Positions 19,481 to 30,501 of a DNA stretch of 64,000 nt are shown piece by piece. The position numbers and the translations under genes were made by a program. The notes under the pieces were generated by a model that worked only from the letters and a program-made list of their open reading frames with translations, was not told the DNA's origin and did not search any database. How positions within the stretch are numbered: position 1 is the stretch's first letter; every line of letters begins with the position of its first letter. Source of the stretch: Phenylobacterium sp. (GTDB taxonomy: Bacteria; Pseudomonadota; Alphaproteobacteria; Caulobacterales; Caulobacteraceae); contig NZ_JAHBYD010000012.1 in assembly GCF_019636135.1 (NCBI RefSeq), positions 61,354 to 125,353 of the forward strand, read 5' to 3'.

Positions 19481-19501
19481 GTATCTACATGACGTAGATA
19501 C
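19481..19501. promoter_or_regulatory. Palindromic operator ahead of vapBC
   Basis: GTATCTAC-ATGAC-GTAGATAC: two perfect 8-nt inverted arms (19481-19488 and 19494-19501) with a 5-nt spacer, 12 nt upstream of the vapB start. It is conspicuously AT-richer than the surroundings. VapB-type antitoxins bind such palindromes to repress their own operon; binding by this VapB is inferred from position and symmetry. Confidence 0.75.
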
Positions 19502-19528
19502 GCTCGAACGACGCCGGTTTCAACCGGA

Positions 19529-20731
19529 TCAGACGTCCAGCAGCAGGCGCTGCGGGTCCTCGATGGCTTCCTTGACGTGGACCAGGAAGGTCACGGCGCC
19601 CTTCCCGTCGACGATGCGGTGATCGTAGCTGAGGGCGAGGTACATCATCGGCCGCACAACGATCTGGCCGTTCACGACCATCGGCCGCTCCTGGATCTTG
19701 TGCATGCCCAGGATACCCGACTGCGGGGGATTGAGGATCGGCGTCGACATCAGCGAGCCGTAGATGCCGCCGTTCGAGATGGTGAAGGTGCCGCCCTGCA
19801 GGTCCTCCATCGAGAGGGTCCCGTCGCGGGCCTTCTTGCCCAGGTTCCCGATCTCCTTCTCGATGTCGGCCAGGCTCATGGCGTCGGCGTCGCGGACGAC
19901 CGGCGTCACCAGGCCCTTCTCGGTGCCGACGGCGACCGAGATGTCGTAGTGGTTCTTGTAGATGATGTCCGTGCCGTCGATCTCGGCGTTGACGTCCGGC
20001 GTCTGCTTCAGCGCGTGGGTCACCGCCTTCACGAAGAAGGACATGAAGCCGAGCTTCACGCCGTGCTTCTTCTCGAAGACGTCCTTGTACTGGTTGCGCA
20101 GCGCCATGACGCCCGACATGTCCACCTCGTTGAAGGTGGTCAGCATCGCGGCGGCGTTCTGGGCCTCCTTCAGCCGGCGCGCGATGGTCTGGCGCAGGCG
20201 GGTCATCTTCACGCGTTCTTCGCGCTCGTGGATGGCGCGCGGCGCGGCGGGGGCCGGCGCGGGGGCCGGGGCCTTGGCGCGGGCCTCCAGCGCGGCCAGC
20301 GCGTCGCCCTTGGTCACCCGGCGGTCCTTGCCGGTTCCGGCGATGGACGAGGGGTCGAGGTTGTTCTCGGCCGCCACGCGCTGGGCCGAGGGCGCGAGCA
20401 CCTTCTCCGCGGCGGCGGGCTTGGCGGCCGGCGCGGGCGCCGGCTTCGGCGGGGCGTCAGCCTTGGGCGCCGCGGCCTTGGGGGCGGGTGCGGCCGCGCC
20501 GGCGCTGATCTTGCCCAGCACCGTGCCGGGCTCGACCGTGGCGCCTTCCTCGGCGCTGATCTCGCTCAGCACGCCGTCGGCCGGGGCGGCGACCTCGAGC
20601 GAGACCTTGTCCGTCTCCAGCTCCACCAGGATCTCGTCTTTGCGGACCGCCTCCCCCGCCTTCTTGGTCCAGCGGGCGACCGTCGCTTCGGTGACGGATT
20701 CGCCCAGCGCCGGGGTCATGATGTCGGCCAT
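19529..20731 (-). CDS. odhB: 2-oxoglutarate dehydrogenase E2, dihydrolipoyllysine succinyltransferase
   Basis: Core acyltransferase of the 2-oxoglutarate dehydrogenase complex, moving succinyl from lipoyl to CoA. 400 residues: lipoyl domain with Lys42 in ELETDKVS, Ala/Pro-rich linkers, the peripheral subunit-binding domain with [18 protein letters not shown] (near residue 110), and the catalytic domain ending in [12 protein letters not shown] with the His and Asp catalytic pair. A single lipoyl domain is standard for SucB/OdhB. It follows sucA by 56 nt and is in the same transcription unit. Confidence 0.97.
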   Translation of the reverse strand: MADIMTPALGESVTEATVARWTKKAGEAVRKDEILVELETDKVSLEVAAPADGVLSEISAEEGATVEPGTVLGKISAGAAAPAPKAAAPKADAPPKPAPAPAAKPAAAEKVLAPSAQRVAAENNLDPSSIAGTGKDRRVTKGDALAALEARAKAPAPAPAPAAPRAIHEREERVKMTRLRQTIARRLKEAQNAAAMLTTFNEVDMSGVMALRNQYKDVFEKKHGVKLGFMSFFVKAVTHALKQTPDVNAEIDGTDIIYKNHYDISVAVGTEKGLVTPVVRDADAMSLADIEKEIGNLGKKARDGTLSMEDLQGGTFTISNGGIYGSLMSTPILNPPQSGILGMHKIQERPMVVNGQIVVRPMMYLALSYDHRIVDGKGAVTFLVHVKEAIEDPQRLLLDV

Positions 20732-20787
20732 CGGGGGGTAGAGCTCCTAAAAGGTTCGGGTCTCGCAACAGGTCGGCGAGCGGTCTT

Positions 20788-23739
20788 CTACGCGAAGGCT
20801 TCCGTAAGGAAAGTCTCGAGTTCCTTCATGTGCCGGGCCATCAGGCCGGCGGCGGTCGACGCCGAGGCCGGGCGGCCCACGTAGCGGGCGCGCTTGGCCT
20901 TCACGTTCATCCGCTCCAGCGTCAGCTCCAGCCACGGGTCGACGAACATCCAGCCGCCCATGTTCTTCGGCTCTTCCTGGCACCAGACCAGCTCGGCGTT
21001 CCTGAACCGCTTCAGCTCGCCCGACAGCGACTTCAGCGGCCAGGGATAGAACTGCTCCAGGCGCAGGATGTAGACGTCGTCGCGGCCGGTCTTGGCGCGC
21101 TGTTCGACGAGGTCGAAGTAGACCTTGCCCGAGCACAGGATGACGCGGCTTATCTTGTCGTCCGCCTCGAGCGCGATCCCGCCCACGTCGCAGCCGGCCT
21201 CGGCGCCGTCGATCATGACGCGGTGGAAGCCGGTGCCGCTCACCATGTCGGCGATGTTCGAGACCGCCCGCTTGTGACGCAGCAGCGACTTGGGCGTCAT
21301 CACCACCAGCGGCTTGCGGTACTCGCGCAGGAGCTGGCGGCGCAGGACGTGGAAATAGTTGGCCGGGGTCGTGCAGTTGACCACCTGCATGTTGTCTTCC
21401 GCACAGAGCTGCAGGAAGCGCTCCAGGCGGGCCGACGAGTGCTCGGGGCCCTGGCCCTCGTAGCCGTGCGGCAGTAGCATCACGAGGCCGCTCATCCGCA
21501 GCCACTTGCGTTCGCCCGAGCTGATGAACTGGTCGATCACCACCTGGGCGCCGTTCACGAAGTCGCCGAACTGGCCTTCCCACATGGTCAGCGTGTCGGG
21601 GTCGGTCAGCGAGAAGCCGTACTCGAAGCCCAGCACCGCCTCTTCCGACAGCGCCGAATCCAGCACCTCGAAGTGCGCCTGGTCCGGGCTCAGGTGGCGG
21701 AGCGGGAAGTAGACCTCCTCGGTCTTCTGGTCGACGACGCCCGAATGGCGCTGGCTGAACGTGCCGCGCACGCTGTCCTGGCCCGAAAGGCGCACCGGAT
21801 AGCCCTGGTCCAGCAGGCTGGCGAAGGCCAGTTGCTCACCGGTCGCCCAGTCGATGCCCTGGCCGGTCTCGATCGCCTCCCGGCGGCCCGCGATGACGCG
21901 CTCCACGGTCTTGTGGACGGCGATCCGCTCGGGGATCGTCGTCATCTTGCGGCCCAGGTCGACGAGCTTCTGCTTGGCGACCCCCGTGGCGTAGCGCTCG
22001 TCGCCCGAGGCCAGCTTCACGCTCGACCACTTGCCGTCCAGCCAGTCGGCCTTGTTGGCGTGGTAGGCCTTGCCGGCGTCGAACTCGGCGTCGAGGAACT
22101 GGTCGAACTCCCTGATCCAGCCGTCGACGTCGGCCTGCGTGCAGACGCCCTCGCCGATCAGGCGCTGCGCGTAGAGGTCGCGCACCGTGGGGTGGTCCTT
22201 GATCTTCGCGTACATCAGGGGCTGGGTCATCGTGGGGTCGTCGCCCTCGTTGTGACCGAACCGCCGGTAGCAGAACATGTCGATGACCACGTCCTTGCCG
22301 AAGAGCTGGCGGTACTCCGTGCCCACCTTGGCGGCGAAGGTCACGGCCTCGGGGTCGTCGCCGTTGACGTGGAAGATCGGAGGCTCGACGGCCAGCGCCA
22401 CGTCGGTCGGATAGGGCGACGAACGGCTGTTCTTCGGGCTGGTCGTGAAGCCGATCTGGTTGTTGACGACGAAGTGCATCGTCCCGCCCACGCCATAGCC
22501 GCGCAGGCCCGAGAGCGCGAAGCACTCCGAGACCACGCCCTGGCCCGCGAAGGCCGCGTCGCCGTGCAGCAGCAGCGGCATCACGTGGCCGCGGCCCGAG
22601 CTGGGCGTCTCGCGCAGCGTGAAGGCCTGCTTGGCCCGCGCCTTGCCGATCACCACCGGGTTCACGATCTCGAGGTGCGAGGGGTTGGCGGTCAGCGACA
22701 GGTGGACGCTGTTGCCGTCGAACTCGCGGTCCGAGCTGGCGCCCAGGTGGTACTTCACGTCGCCCGAGCCCTCGACGTCGCTGGGCAGCGACGAGCCGCC
22801 CTGGAACTCGTGGAAGATCACATGGTACGGCTTGCCCATCACGGCGGCGAGCACGTTCAGGCGGCCGCGGTGCGGCATGCCGATGACGATGTCCTTCACC
22901 CCCATCGCGCCGCCGCGCTTGATGATCTGCTCCAGCGCCGGGACCATGGATTCGCCGCCGTCGAGGCCGAAGCGCTTGGTGCCGGGGAAGCGGCGGTGGA
23001 GGAAGCCCTCGAACCCCTGCGTCTCGATCAGCTTCTTCAGGATCGCGACCTTGCCCTCGCGGGTGAAGACGATCTCCTTGTCGCGGCCCTCGATGCGCTC
23101 CTGCAGCCAGGCCTTCTCCTTGGGGTCGGAGATGTGCATGTACTGCACGCCGACGTTGCCGCAGTAGGTGCGGCGCACGATCGCCAGGATCTCGCGGATC
23201 GAGGCGGTCTCCAGGCCCAGCACGTAGTCCAGGAAGATCGGGCGGTCGAAGTCGGCCTCGGCGAAGCCGTAGGTGGCCGGATCCAGCTCCGACGCGTCGC
23301 CCGGCGTGGTGGCGAGGCCCAGGGGGTCCAGGTTGGCCTTCAGATGGCCGCGCATCCGGTAGGCGCGGATCATCATGATGGCGCGCAGGGAATCGAGGGT
23401 GGCGGCGCGGACCTCGTCGACCGAGGCCTCCGGCTTGCGGCCCTCGATCGCCTTGCCGATCTTGGCCTCGACGGCGGGCCAGAGCCCGTCGATGGCGCTC
23501 ATCCAGTCGGGGCGCGCGGCCGGCGCGGCGGGCCGGGTCCAGACCGGCTGGGTCGTGGCGCGCTTCACCGCGTCGGCGCCGTCCGCCAGCGAGGCGAAGA
23601 ACGCGGCCCACGAGGGCTCCACCGACTTCGGGTCGTTCGCCCACTTCGCGTAGAGGTCCTCCACGAAGGCCGCGTTGCCGCCGTAGAGGAAAGAGGTCTC
23701 GGCCAGAGCGTCGTTGATCAGGCCTGCGTCGTCCGCCAT
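20788..23739 (-). CDS. sucA: 2-oxoglutarate dehydrogenase E1
   Basis: Thiamine-diphosphate E1 decarboxylase of the TCA cycle, 983 residues. The N-terminal segment FLYGGNAAFVEDLYAKW is the E2-interacting region of OGDH. The ThDP-binding core carries MPHRGRLNVLA, the GDAAFAGQGVV phosphate loop and NNQIGFTT. The C-terminal transketolase-like region includes LLPHGYEGQGPEHSSARLERFLQL, diagnostic of SucA. Normal length, no disruption. Preceded by sucD with a 95-nt gap and followed by odhB. Confidence 0.97.
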   Translation of the reverse strand: MADDAGLINDALAETSFLYGGNAAFVEDLYAKWANDPKSVEPSWAAFFASLADGADAVKRATTQPVWTRPAAPAARPDWMSAIDGLWPAVEAKIGKAIEGRKPEASVDEVRAATLDSLRAIMMIRAYRMRGHLKANLDPLGLATTPGDASELDPATYGFAEADFDRPIFLDYVLGLETASIREILAIVRRTYCGNVGVQYMHISDPKEKAWLQERIEGRDKEIVFTREGKVAILKKLIETQGFEGFLHRRFPGTKRFGLDGGESMVPALEQIIKRGGAMGVKDIVIGMPHRGRLNVLAAVMGKPYHVIFHEFQGGSSLPSDVEGSGDVKYHLGASSDREFDGNSVHLSLTANPSHLEIVNPVVIGKARAKQAFTLRETPSSGRGHVMPLLLHGDAAFAGQGVVSECFALSGLRGYGVGGTMHFVVNNQIGFTTSPKNSRSSPYPTDVALAVEPPIFHVNGDDPEAVTFAAKVGTEYRQLFGKDVVIDMFCYRRFGHNEGDDPTMTQPLMYAKIKDHPTVRDLYAQRLIGEGVCTQADVDGWIREFDQFLDAEFDAGKAYHANKADWLDGKWSSVKLASGDERYATGVAKQKLVDLGRKMTTIPERIAVHKTVERVIAGRREAIETGQGIDWATGEQLAFASLLDQGYPVRLSGQDSVRGTFSQRHSGVVDQKTEEVYFPLRHLSPDQAHFEVLDSALSEEAVLGFEYGFSLTDPDTLTMWEGQFGDFVNGAQVVIDQFISSGERKWLRMSGLVMLLPHGYEGQGPEHSSARLERFLQLCAEDNMQVVNCTTPANYFHVLRRQLLREYRKPLVVMTPKSLLRHKRAVSNIADMVSGTGFHRVMIDGAEAGCDVGGIALEADDKISRVILCSGKVYFDLVEQRAKTGRDDVYILRLEQFYPWPLKSLSGELKRFRNAELVWCQEEPKNMGGWMFVDPWLELTLERMNVKAKRARYVGRPASASTAAGLMARHMKELETFLTEAFA

Positions 23740-23834
23740 TTCGCTTCGCCTTTCGGCGCCTTCGCTTCCGCGGGCGGGCCACGGACTTCAGAGAAGGAGC
23801 CGAGCGCGGACCGCCCAATACCGATGTCGCGGCG

Positions 23835-24713
23835 TCAGCCGCCTTTGAGAACCTCGACCAGGGTCGTGCCCAGGGCCGCCGGAGAGGGAGAGACGCGGAT
23901 GCCCGCGGCTTCCATCGCGGCGATCTTGTCCTCGGCTCCGCCCTTGCCGCCCGAGATGATCGCGCCCGCGTGACCCATGCGCCGCCCGGGCGGCGCGGTG
24001 CGTCCCGCGATGAAGCCCACCATGGGCTTCTTGTTTGGTGAATTCTTGATGAATTCGGCCGCATCTTCCTCGGCCGAGCCGCCGATCTCGCCGATCATGA
24101 TGATCGACTCCGTCTCGGGGTCCTTCAGGAACATGTCGAGCACGTCGATGAACTCGGTGCCCTTCACGGGGTCGCCGCCGATGCCCACGGCCGTCGTCTG
24201 GCCGAGGCCCGCCTGTGAGGTCTGGAACACGGCCTCGTAGGTAAGCGTGCCCGACCGGGAAACAACACCCACGCTGCCCGGCTTGAAGATGTTGCCGGGC
24301 ATGATGCCGATCTTGCAGGCATTCGGCGTCAGCACGCCCGGGCAGTTGGGCCCGATCAGCCTGGATTTCGAGCCCGAGAGCGAGCGCTTCACCTTGACCA
24401 TGTCGGCCACCGGGATGCCCTCGGTGATGCAGACGATCAGCGGGATCTCGGCGTCGATCGCCTCCAGGATCGAATCCGCGGCGAAGGCCGGCGGCACGTA
24501 GATCACCGAGGCGTCGGCGCCGGTCTGCCTCACCGCCTCGCCGACCGTGTCGAACACGGGCAGGCCGATGTGGGTCGTGCCGCCTTTTCCGGGGGTCACG
24601 CCGCCGACCATCTTCGTGCCATAGGCGATGGCCTGCTCGGAGTGGAACGTCCCCTGGGCGCCGGTGAGGCCCTGGCAGATGACGCGGGTGTCTTTACCGA
24701 TGAGGATGGACAT
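23835..24713 (-). CDS. sucD: Succinate--CoA ligase, alpha subunit
   Basis: Alpha subunit, 292 residues, of the enzyme making ATP or GTP from succinyl-CoA. The N-terminal CoA-binding Rossmann region has [21 protein letters not shown] and the active-site phosphohistidine block RRMGHAGAI near residue 246 are intact. The start at ATG 24713 gives the canonical MSILIGKDT. It follows sucC by 53 nt. Confidence 0.97.
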   Translation of the reverse strand: MSILIGKDTRVICQGLTGAQGTFHSEQAIAYGTKMVGGVTPGKGGTTHIGLPVFDTVGEAVRQTGADASVIYVPPAFAADSILEAIDAEIPLIVCITEGIPVADMVKVKRSLSGSKSRLIGPNCPGVLTPNACKIGIMPGNIFKPGSVGVVSRSGTLTYEAVFQTSQAGLGQTTAVGIGGDPVKGTEFIDVLDMFLKDPETESIIMIGEIGGSAEEDAAEFIKNSPNKKPMVGFIAGRTAPPGRRMGHAGAIISGGKGGAEDKIAAMEAAGIRVSPSPAALGTTLVEVLKGG

Positions 24714-24766
24714 GCTTGCTCGTTCTTGTCGCGTCTGTCGGGCTCTTGAGGACGTAGAGGCGCGGC

Positions 24767-25963
<1,197 letters not shown>

Positions 25964-26007
25964 GAGGCCTTGGGGCGGCTGGCTCGCCCCTGTGGCGAGT
26001 GACGCGG

Positions 26008-26036
26008 CTTATAGGAACTGCGCCTTGCGATGACAA
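26008..26036 (-). promoter_or_regulatory. Sigma-70-type promoter of the sucCDAB operon
   Basis: On the minus strand TTGTCA (26031-26036) and TATAAG (26008-26013) are separated by exactly 17 nt. The inferred transcription start near 26001 would give a leader of about 38 nt before sucC. Prediction from spacing and match only. Confidence 0.6.
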
Positions 26037-26152
26037 CCGCGTGAGGCCGCGAAAAGCCGCCCGCCGCGCACGAAGCTCCCCCGAGGTCAGGTTCGCCGGC
26101 GCGCGACGGGCGCAAGTGGGGAACGCCGTGCTTTGGGCGGCGTCCCCGCGGG

Positions 26153-26704
26153 CTAGCCGAAGAACATCGTCCACATCGTCCGGCCGGGCAGGAACGCGAT
26201 CGCGAGGTTGATCGCGAAGCCGCCGTAGAAGAGGCCCATCATCCGCCGGCGGTGGGCGACGACGGCGTGGCGCCTGGCGGCCATCACGCCCAGCGGCAGG
26301 ATGATCAGGACCCAGGCCGTGAACAGGTGCAGCCACGACCACGCGCCGTGGTTCAGGCTGGTGATGAAGAGGGTCGCGCCCGCCGTCGCCGCCACCAGCC
26401 CGACCCAGGCCCAGCCGGCCACGCGGTGGAACGTCCGGCCCTTGCGTACGGTCATCAGCACCGCGCCCAGCACCAGCGCCGCCAGCGCGGTCGCCAGGTG
26501 GATCCGGATCGCCGGCGACAGATTGTCCAGCAACGCGAAGTCGGGCGCGTGCAGCCGGGCCTGTCCGGCGATCCGGACCACCGCCGCGCCGAACGGCCCC
26601 AGCGCCGCGGCGATCACGCCGGCCACGGCCACCACGCCCAGCGCCAGGCGCGCGCCGAAACCGATGGTCCGGGAGACGGGCGGCGTTTGCGAAATCGACG
26701 ACAT
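26153..26704 (-). CDS. DUF2306 membrane protein
   Basis: 183-residue inner-membrane protein with four to five hydrophobic segments. The central region [17 protein letters not shown] followed by [13 protein letters not shown] is typical of DUF2306, a family with conserved membrane histidines (IHLATA, FHRVAGW, SLNHGAW, WLHLFTA) that might bind haem or metal; function is unknown. It is divergent from a membrane-linked LytTR regulator, a pairing I recall from related genomes, and it splits sucC from mdh. Confidence 0.7.
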   Translation of the reverse strand: MSSISQTPPVSRTIGFGARLALGVVAVAGVIAAALGPFGAAVVRIAGQARLHAPDFALLDNLSPAIRIHLATALAALVLGAVLMTVRKGRTFHRVAGWAWVGLVAATAGATLFITSLNHGAWSWLHLFTAWVLIILPLGVMAARRHAVVAHRRRMMGLFYGGFAINLAIAFLPGRTMWTMFFG

Positions 26705-26858
26705 ATTCTATCTCCGGATCGGTGGGCGGCGCCGTGGCGCGCCGCCGTTCGATCGGGATGTGCGGCGTTGCGGATCGGGGTGCGAGCGCAGATGCGTCGG
26801 CAGGCAGCGCCGGTTCGCGAACGACCGCCGTCCGCCGTTCACGTATCGTGAGCGGCGC

Positions 26859-27623
26859 ATGAAGGACCTGTTGCGGCGTTTCACGCCCTACGACGAGACG
26901 GGCGGCTATCTGCGCGGGCTCGCGATCGCGCTGGCGGCGGCCGCCTTCCTGACCTTCGCCGGCGCGTTCGGCACCGGCGACGCGCCCTTCGGCGTTCGGG
27001 CCGCCTACTGGCTGACGCTGATGGTGGTCGGTTACGTCTTCGGCTCGTTCATCGCCCGCTTCTTCTTCCGCGACGAGCGCCGGCGAGGCTGGCCCACCTG
27101 GTTGCGGGTCATCACCGCATCGCTGCTGATGGCGATCCCCTTCACGGCGTTGGTCAGCGTCGGCTCGGGCCTCTTCTTCGGGTCGCGGATGCTGTTGTCG
27201 ACCCTGCCGGTGCTGTTCGTCCCCGTGCTTTCGGTCTGCCTGGCGCTGACCGCCATCAACATGATCGTCGAGACCCGCCGCACGGCGATCACCCACGCCT
27301 CGCCGCAGCCGCCGAAGTTCCTGGAACGCCTGCCGCTGAAGCTGCGGGGCGCCGAGGTCTGGGCCGTGGAGGCCGAGGACCACTACCTGCGCCTGCACAC
27401 CTCCAAGGGCCAGGACCTGATCCTGATGCGCCTCGCCGACGCCGTGGCCGAGCTCGAGGGCATCGAGGGCGCCCAGGTCCACCGCTCGTGGTGGGTGGCC
27501 CGCGACGCCATCGCCGACGCGAAACGCGGCGACGGACGCGCCACGCTGACGCTCAGGGACGGCGCCGAGGTCCCGGTCAGCCGCACCTACGCCGGCCTCC
27601 TGCGCGAGCGCGGCTGGATCTAG
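26859..27623 (+). CDS. Membrane-anchored LytTR-domain transcription regulator
   Basis: 254-residue regulator. Residues 20-145 contain four hydrophobic helices; the C-terminal 100 residues are a LytTR DNA-binding domain ([27 protein letters not shown], then [11 protein letters not shown] and [16 protein letters not shown]). There is no response-regulator receiver domain, so the membrane part probably senses the signal directly. Divergently transcribed from the DUF2306 gene across a 154-nt shared region, which suggests it controls that gene and itself. Signal unknown. Confidence 0.85.
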   Translation: MKDLLRRFTPYDETGGYLRGLAIALAAAAFLTFAGAFGTGDAPFGVRAAYWLTLMVVGYVFGSFIARFFFRDERRRGWPTWLRVITASLLMAIPFTALVSVGSGLFFGSRMLLSTLPVLFVPVLSVCLALTAINMIVETRRTAITHASPQPPKFLERLPLKLRGAEVWAVEAEDHYLRLHTSKGQDLILMRLADAVAELEGIEGAQVHRSWWVARDAIADAKRGDGRATLTLRDGAEVPVSRTYAGLLRERGWI

Positions 27624-27795
27624 GCTACGGAGTCGATGAGACGTCCTGTCCCGCCGCGGGGGCTTGGCGCCGAACGCGTTTTGGCCTCAATCTGCGGTTG
27701 GGAGAGAGTTCGGGGTTGGGGCTTTCCGGGCGCCGTTCACACGCCCGATCCCGACCCTGCGCGTCGAGGGACCCGAGAGTACGAAGGGTCGTCCG

Positions 27796-28935
27796 ATGAC
27801 GCAGGACCAGTTGACCGTCGAGCCCCATGGGGACGAGGCGCCGCCGCGACCGCGCGGGCCGGGCGCGCTCGTGTTCGGCGGCATCGTCGTCGCCTGTGCG
27901 GCCGGCGTGGGGCTGGGCCTCTGGGCGCGCCCGACCGGTCCGGCGCGGGCCGCCGAGACGCCCGCCGAGATCGCCCAGGCCGCGCCCGCCGCCCTGGAGG
28001 TGGTCATCGACGACGCGCCCGCGCCCATCGGCCCGTTGCTCGAGGTGCTGCCGGACCGCGACGCCGGGACCATCGCCAGCCCCGCGCCGGACGTCATCGT
28101 CCCGCACCGCGCCGCCTCGGGCCTCGTGAAGGTCGACGCGCCGGTGTCGGCCGCCCTGATCGCGCCGTCGGCGGTCGCACCGGCCGCCCAGCGCGAAGTC
28201 GCGCTGGAGGTCGCGCCGCCCAAGATCCGGAAGGCCGACGCCGACGAGGCGGCCGCCAGGAAAGCCGCCCTCGCCAAGGCCAGGCTCGCCGACGCCCGCG
28301 CCGCGGAGGCCAGGGCGAAGAAGGCCGAGATCGCCGCCCGCGAGGCGAAGGCCGAGAAGGCCCGTGCGGTGAAGCTCGCCCAGGCCGAGAAGGCGCGGAA
28401 GGCGAAGGCCGAGACGGTCCGGCTGGCCGAACTGGAGGCGCGCAAGGAAGCCGCCGCCAGGGAGAAACGCCGCCTCGCGAACCTCGCCAAGGCCGCGCCG
28501 GGCAAGCCCAAGGCCGAGGTCGGGCAGTTCGCCGACGCCAGGCCCAAGGCGTCGAAGACGGCCAGGCCCGCCGCGAAGACCACGCTCCCGTCCCGCGTCG
28601 AGACCGCCCGGCGCGCCCCGGCGCCCAAGCGCGTCACGCCCCACGGCGAAGGCCCGGTGCGCGTCGCCCGCGCCGACCCCTGCGCCTCGCGCGATGCGGG
28701 CGAGGCCGCGGTCTGCGCCGACCCGCGCCTCTCGGCCCGCGAGCGCCAGTTGCAGCAGGCCTACCGCAACGCCGAGGCGGCCGGCGTCCCGGCCTCGGCG
28801 CTCCGCGCCCAGCAGGCCCGCTGGGCCCAGGCCCGCGCCGCCGCCGCCCGCGAAGCGCCCTGGGCCGTGGAGGACGTCTACATCGCGCGCATCTCGGAGC
28901 TGAAGGACCAGACGCGCGACGCCCGCGAGAACTGA
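27796..28935 (+). CDS. Membrane-anchored protein with LprI-like (DUF1311) C terminus
   Basis: 379 residues: a short N-terminal cytoplasmic part, one membrane helix (about residues 25-45), a long Lys/Ala/Glu-rich region (residues 150-290) predicted as charged helix or coiled coil, and a C-terminal 75-residue domain with DPCASRDAGEAAVCADPRLSARE and LRAQQARWAQAR. The latter resembles the lysozyme-inhibitor LprI-type domain, with the two cysteines in place. A role in envelope protection is possible but not shown. Follows the LytTR gene on the same strand after 172 nt; ends at a hairpin facing mdh. Confidence 0.6.
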   Translation: MTQDQLTVEPHGDEAPPRPRGPGALVFGGIVVACAAGVGLGLWARPTGPARAAETPAEIAQAAPAALEVVIDDAPAPIGPLLEVLPDRDAGTIASPAPDVIVPHRAASGLVKVDAPVSAALIAPSAVAPAAQREVALEVAPPKIRKADADEAAARKAALAKARLADARAAEARAKKAEIAAREAKAEKARAVKLAQAEKARKAKAETVRLAELEARKEAAAREKRRLANLAKAAPGKPKAEVGQFADARPKASKTARPAAKTTLPSRVETARRAPAPKRVTPHGEGPVRVARADPCASRDAGEAAVCADPRLSARERQLQQAYRNAEAAGVPASALRAQQARWAQARAAAAREAPWAVEDVYIARISELKDQTRDAREN

Positions 28936-28950
28936 CGCCTGAATGCGTTC

Positions 28951-28978
28951 GGGGCCCCTCGATCGCTCGAGAGGCCCC
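28951..28978. terminator. Hairpin between convergent genes, probable shared terminator
   Basis: A stem of 12 positions with one mismatch and a 4-nt loop (28951-28978) lies between the stops of the LprI-like gene (+) and mdh (-). No T-run follows on either strand, so intrinsic termination is only probable. Confidence 0.5.
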
Positions 28979-29009
28979 GCCGCAAACCCTGGACCGGTCC
29001 GAGCCGCGC

Positions 29010-29996
29010 TTAGGCCAGCATGTCCTTCACGGTGTCGCGCTCGCCCAGCAGTTCGTCGTTGGTGATCTTGATCTTCGACCTGGCGAAGTCGTCCATCTCG
29101 TAGCTGTCGATCACTTCGAACGCGCCCGGCGCCGTGGTCTTCACCGGCATGCCGGCCCACACGTTGGGGTCGAAGCCGTAGCGGCCTTCCGACTTCACGG
29201 CCACCGAGTGGATGGCGCCCGGCGTCACGAGGTCGCGCACGTGGTCGATCAGGGCGCCTGCGGCCGAGGCCGCCGAACTGGCGCCGCGCGCCTCGATGAT
29301 CGCCGCGCCGCGCTTGCCCACCGCCGGCAGGTACTCGTTGTCGAGCCAGGCGCGGTCGGTGATCACGTCGGTCACGGCCTTGCCGCCGATCTTGGCGTGG
29401 GTGAAGTCGGCGAACATCGTCGGGCTGTGGTTGCCGTAGATGAAGAGGTCCGAAACCTCGGTGACCTGCACGCCGGCCTTCTTGGCCAGTTGGTTGCGGC
29501 CGCGGTTCTCGTCCAGGCGCACCATGGCGGTGAAGCGGTCGGCGGTCAGGCGCCTGGCCTGGCTGGCGGCGATCATGCAGTTGGTGTTGCAGGGGTTGCC
29601 CACCACCGCGATGCGGGCGTCGTCGGCGGCCACCTTGTCGATCGACTGGCCCTGGGCGATGAAAATCTTGCCGTTGTCCTTCAGCAGGTCGGCGCGCTCC
29701 ATGCCGGGGCCGCGGGGCTTGGAGCCCACCAGCAGGCACCAGTTGGCGTCCTTGAAGGCCACGTCGGCGTCGCCGGTCAGCACCATGTCCTGGAGCAGCG
29801 GGAAGGCGCAGTCCTCCAGCTCCATCGCCACGCCCTTCAGCGCCTTCTGCGGGCCTTCGACCGGGATCTCCAGCAGTTGCAGGATCACCGGCTGGTCCGG
29901 GCCCAGCATCGCGCCGGACGCGATCCGGAACAGCAGGGCGTAACCGATGTTGCCGGCCGCGCCGGTGACCGCCACGCGAATAGGCTTCTTCGCCAT
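29010..29996 (-). CDS. mdh: Malate dehydrogenase, cytosolic (Thermus/eukaryote-like) type
   Basis: NAD-dependent malate/oxaloacetate interconversion in the TCA cycle, 328 residues. The N-terminal Rossmann motif is [21 protein letters not shown] and the core has GNPCNTNC and the catalytic [10 protein letters not shown]. These are hallmarks of the cytosolic MDH type; the lactate-dehydrogenase-like MDH that usually sits upstream of sucCD in alphaproteobacteria begins differently (GxGxxG with IGGTLAH). Starts after AAGGAG. It lies on the same strand as sucCD but three genes away. Confidence 0.94.
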   Translation of the reverse strand: MAKKPIRVAVTGAAGNIGYALLFRIASGAMLGPDQPVILQLLEIPVEGPQKALKGVAMELEDCAFPLLQDMVLTGDADVAFKDANWCLLVGSKPRGPGMERADLLKDNGKIFIAQGQSIDKVAADDARIAVVGNPCNTNCMIAASQARRLTADRFTAMVRLDENRGRNQLAKKAGVQVTEVSDLFIYGNHSPTMFADFTHAKIGGKAVTDVITDRAWLDNEYLPAVGKRGAAIIEARGASSAASAAGALIDHVRDLVTPGAIHSVAVKSEGRYGFDPNVWAGMPVKTTAPGAFEVIDSYEMDDFARSKIKITNDELLGERDTVKDMLA

Positions 29997-30078
29997 GGGT
30001 GCTGCTCCTTCGTTTCGATGTGCGCGGACCCGTTAGCCCGTTGACGTGACCGCTGCAATGCCGCACGCGCCGAGGGCG

Positions 30079-30501
30079 ATGTTCGAGCTGCATCCCGCCT
30101 TCCCGCCGACCTCCGAAGCCGTGGGCGACCTGGCCCTCTGTCACGTCCGGCTCCAGGCCGACGCCCGCTATGCGTGGCTGGTGCTGATCCCGCGGATCGC
30201 CGGCGCCCGCGAGATCGAGGACCTCGCCGGCAACGACCGCGCCGCGCTCATGGAAGAGATCGTCCGCGCCGGCGAAGCCGTCCGCGCGGTCGCCGCCGCG
30301 CTCGGCCGCCCGGTCGAGAAGCTGAACGTCGGCGCGCTCGGCAACATCACCCCGCAACTCCACATCCACGTCGTCGGCCGCCGCCCCGACGACGCGGCCT
30401 GGCCGGGGCCGGTGTGGGGCGCGGGCGCTGCGGAAGCGTACACACCAGCCCAGCTCGCGATCGCCATCGCCACGGCGCGCACGGCGCTTTCCCTCCCTTG
30501 A
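30079..30501 (+). CDS. HIT family protein
   Basis: Small histidine-triad nucleotide hydrolase/transferase-like protein, about 140 residues. The triad region LHIHVVGRR is followed by the WPGPVWG tail typical of a proteobacterial HIT subgroup; LNVGALGN lies just before it. Start chosen at 30079 (MFELHP), which matches the normal N terminus; in-frame starts at 30046 (GTG) and 30058 (ATG) are alternatives. The stop codon TGA lies inside the inverted-repeat element that follows, so the last residues (SLP) are encoded by the repeat. Confidence 0.82.
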   Translation: MFELHPAFPPTSEAVGDLALCHVRLQADARYAWLVLIPRIAGAREIEDLAGNDRAALMEEIVRAGEAVRAVAAALGRPVEKLNVGALGNITPQLHIHVVGRRPDDAAWPGPVWGAGAAEAYTPAQLAIAIATARTALSLP

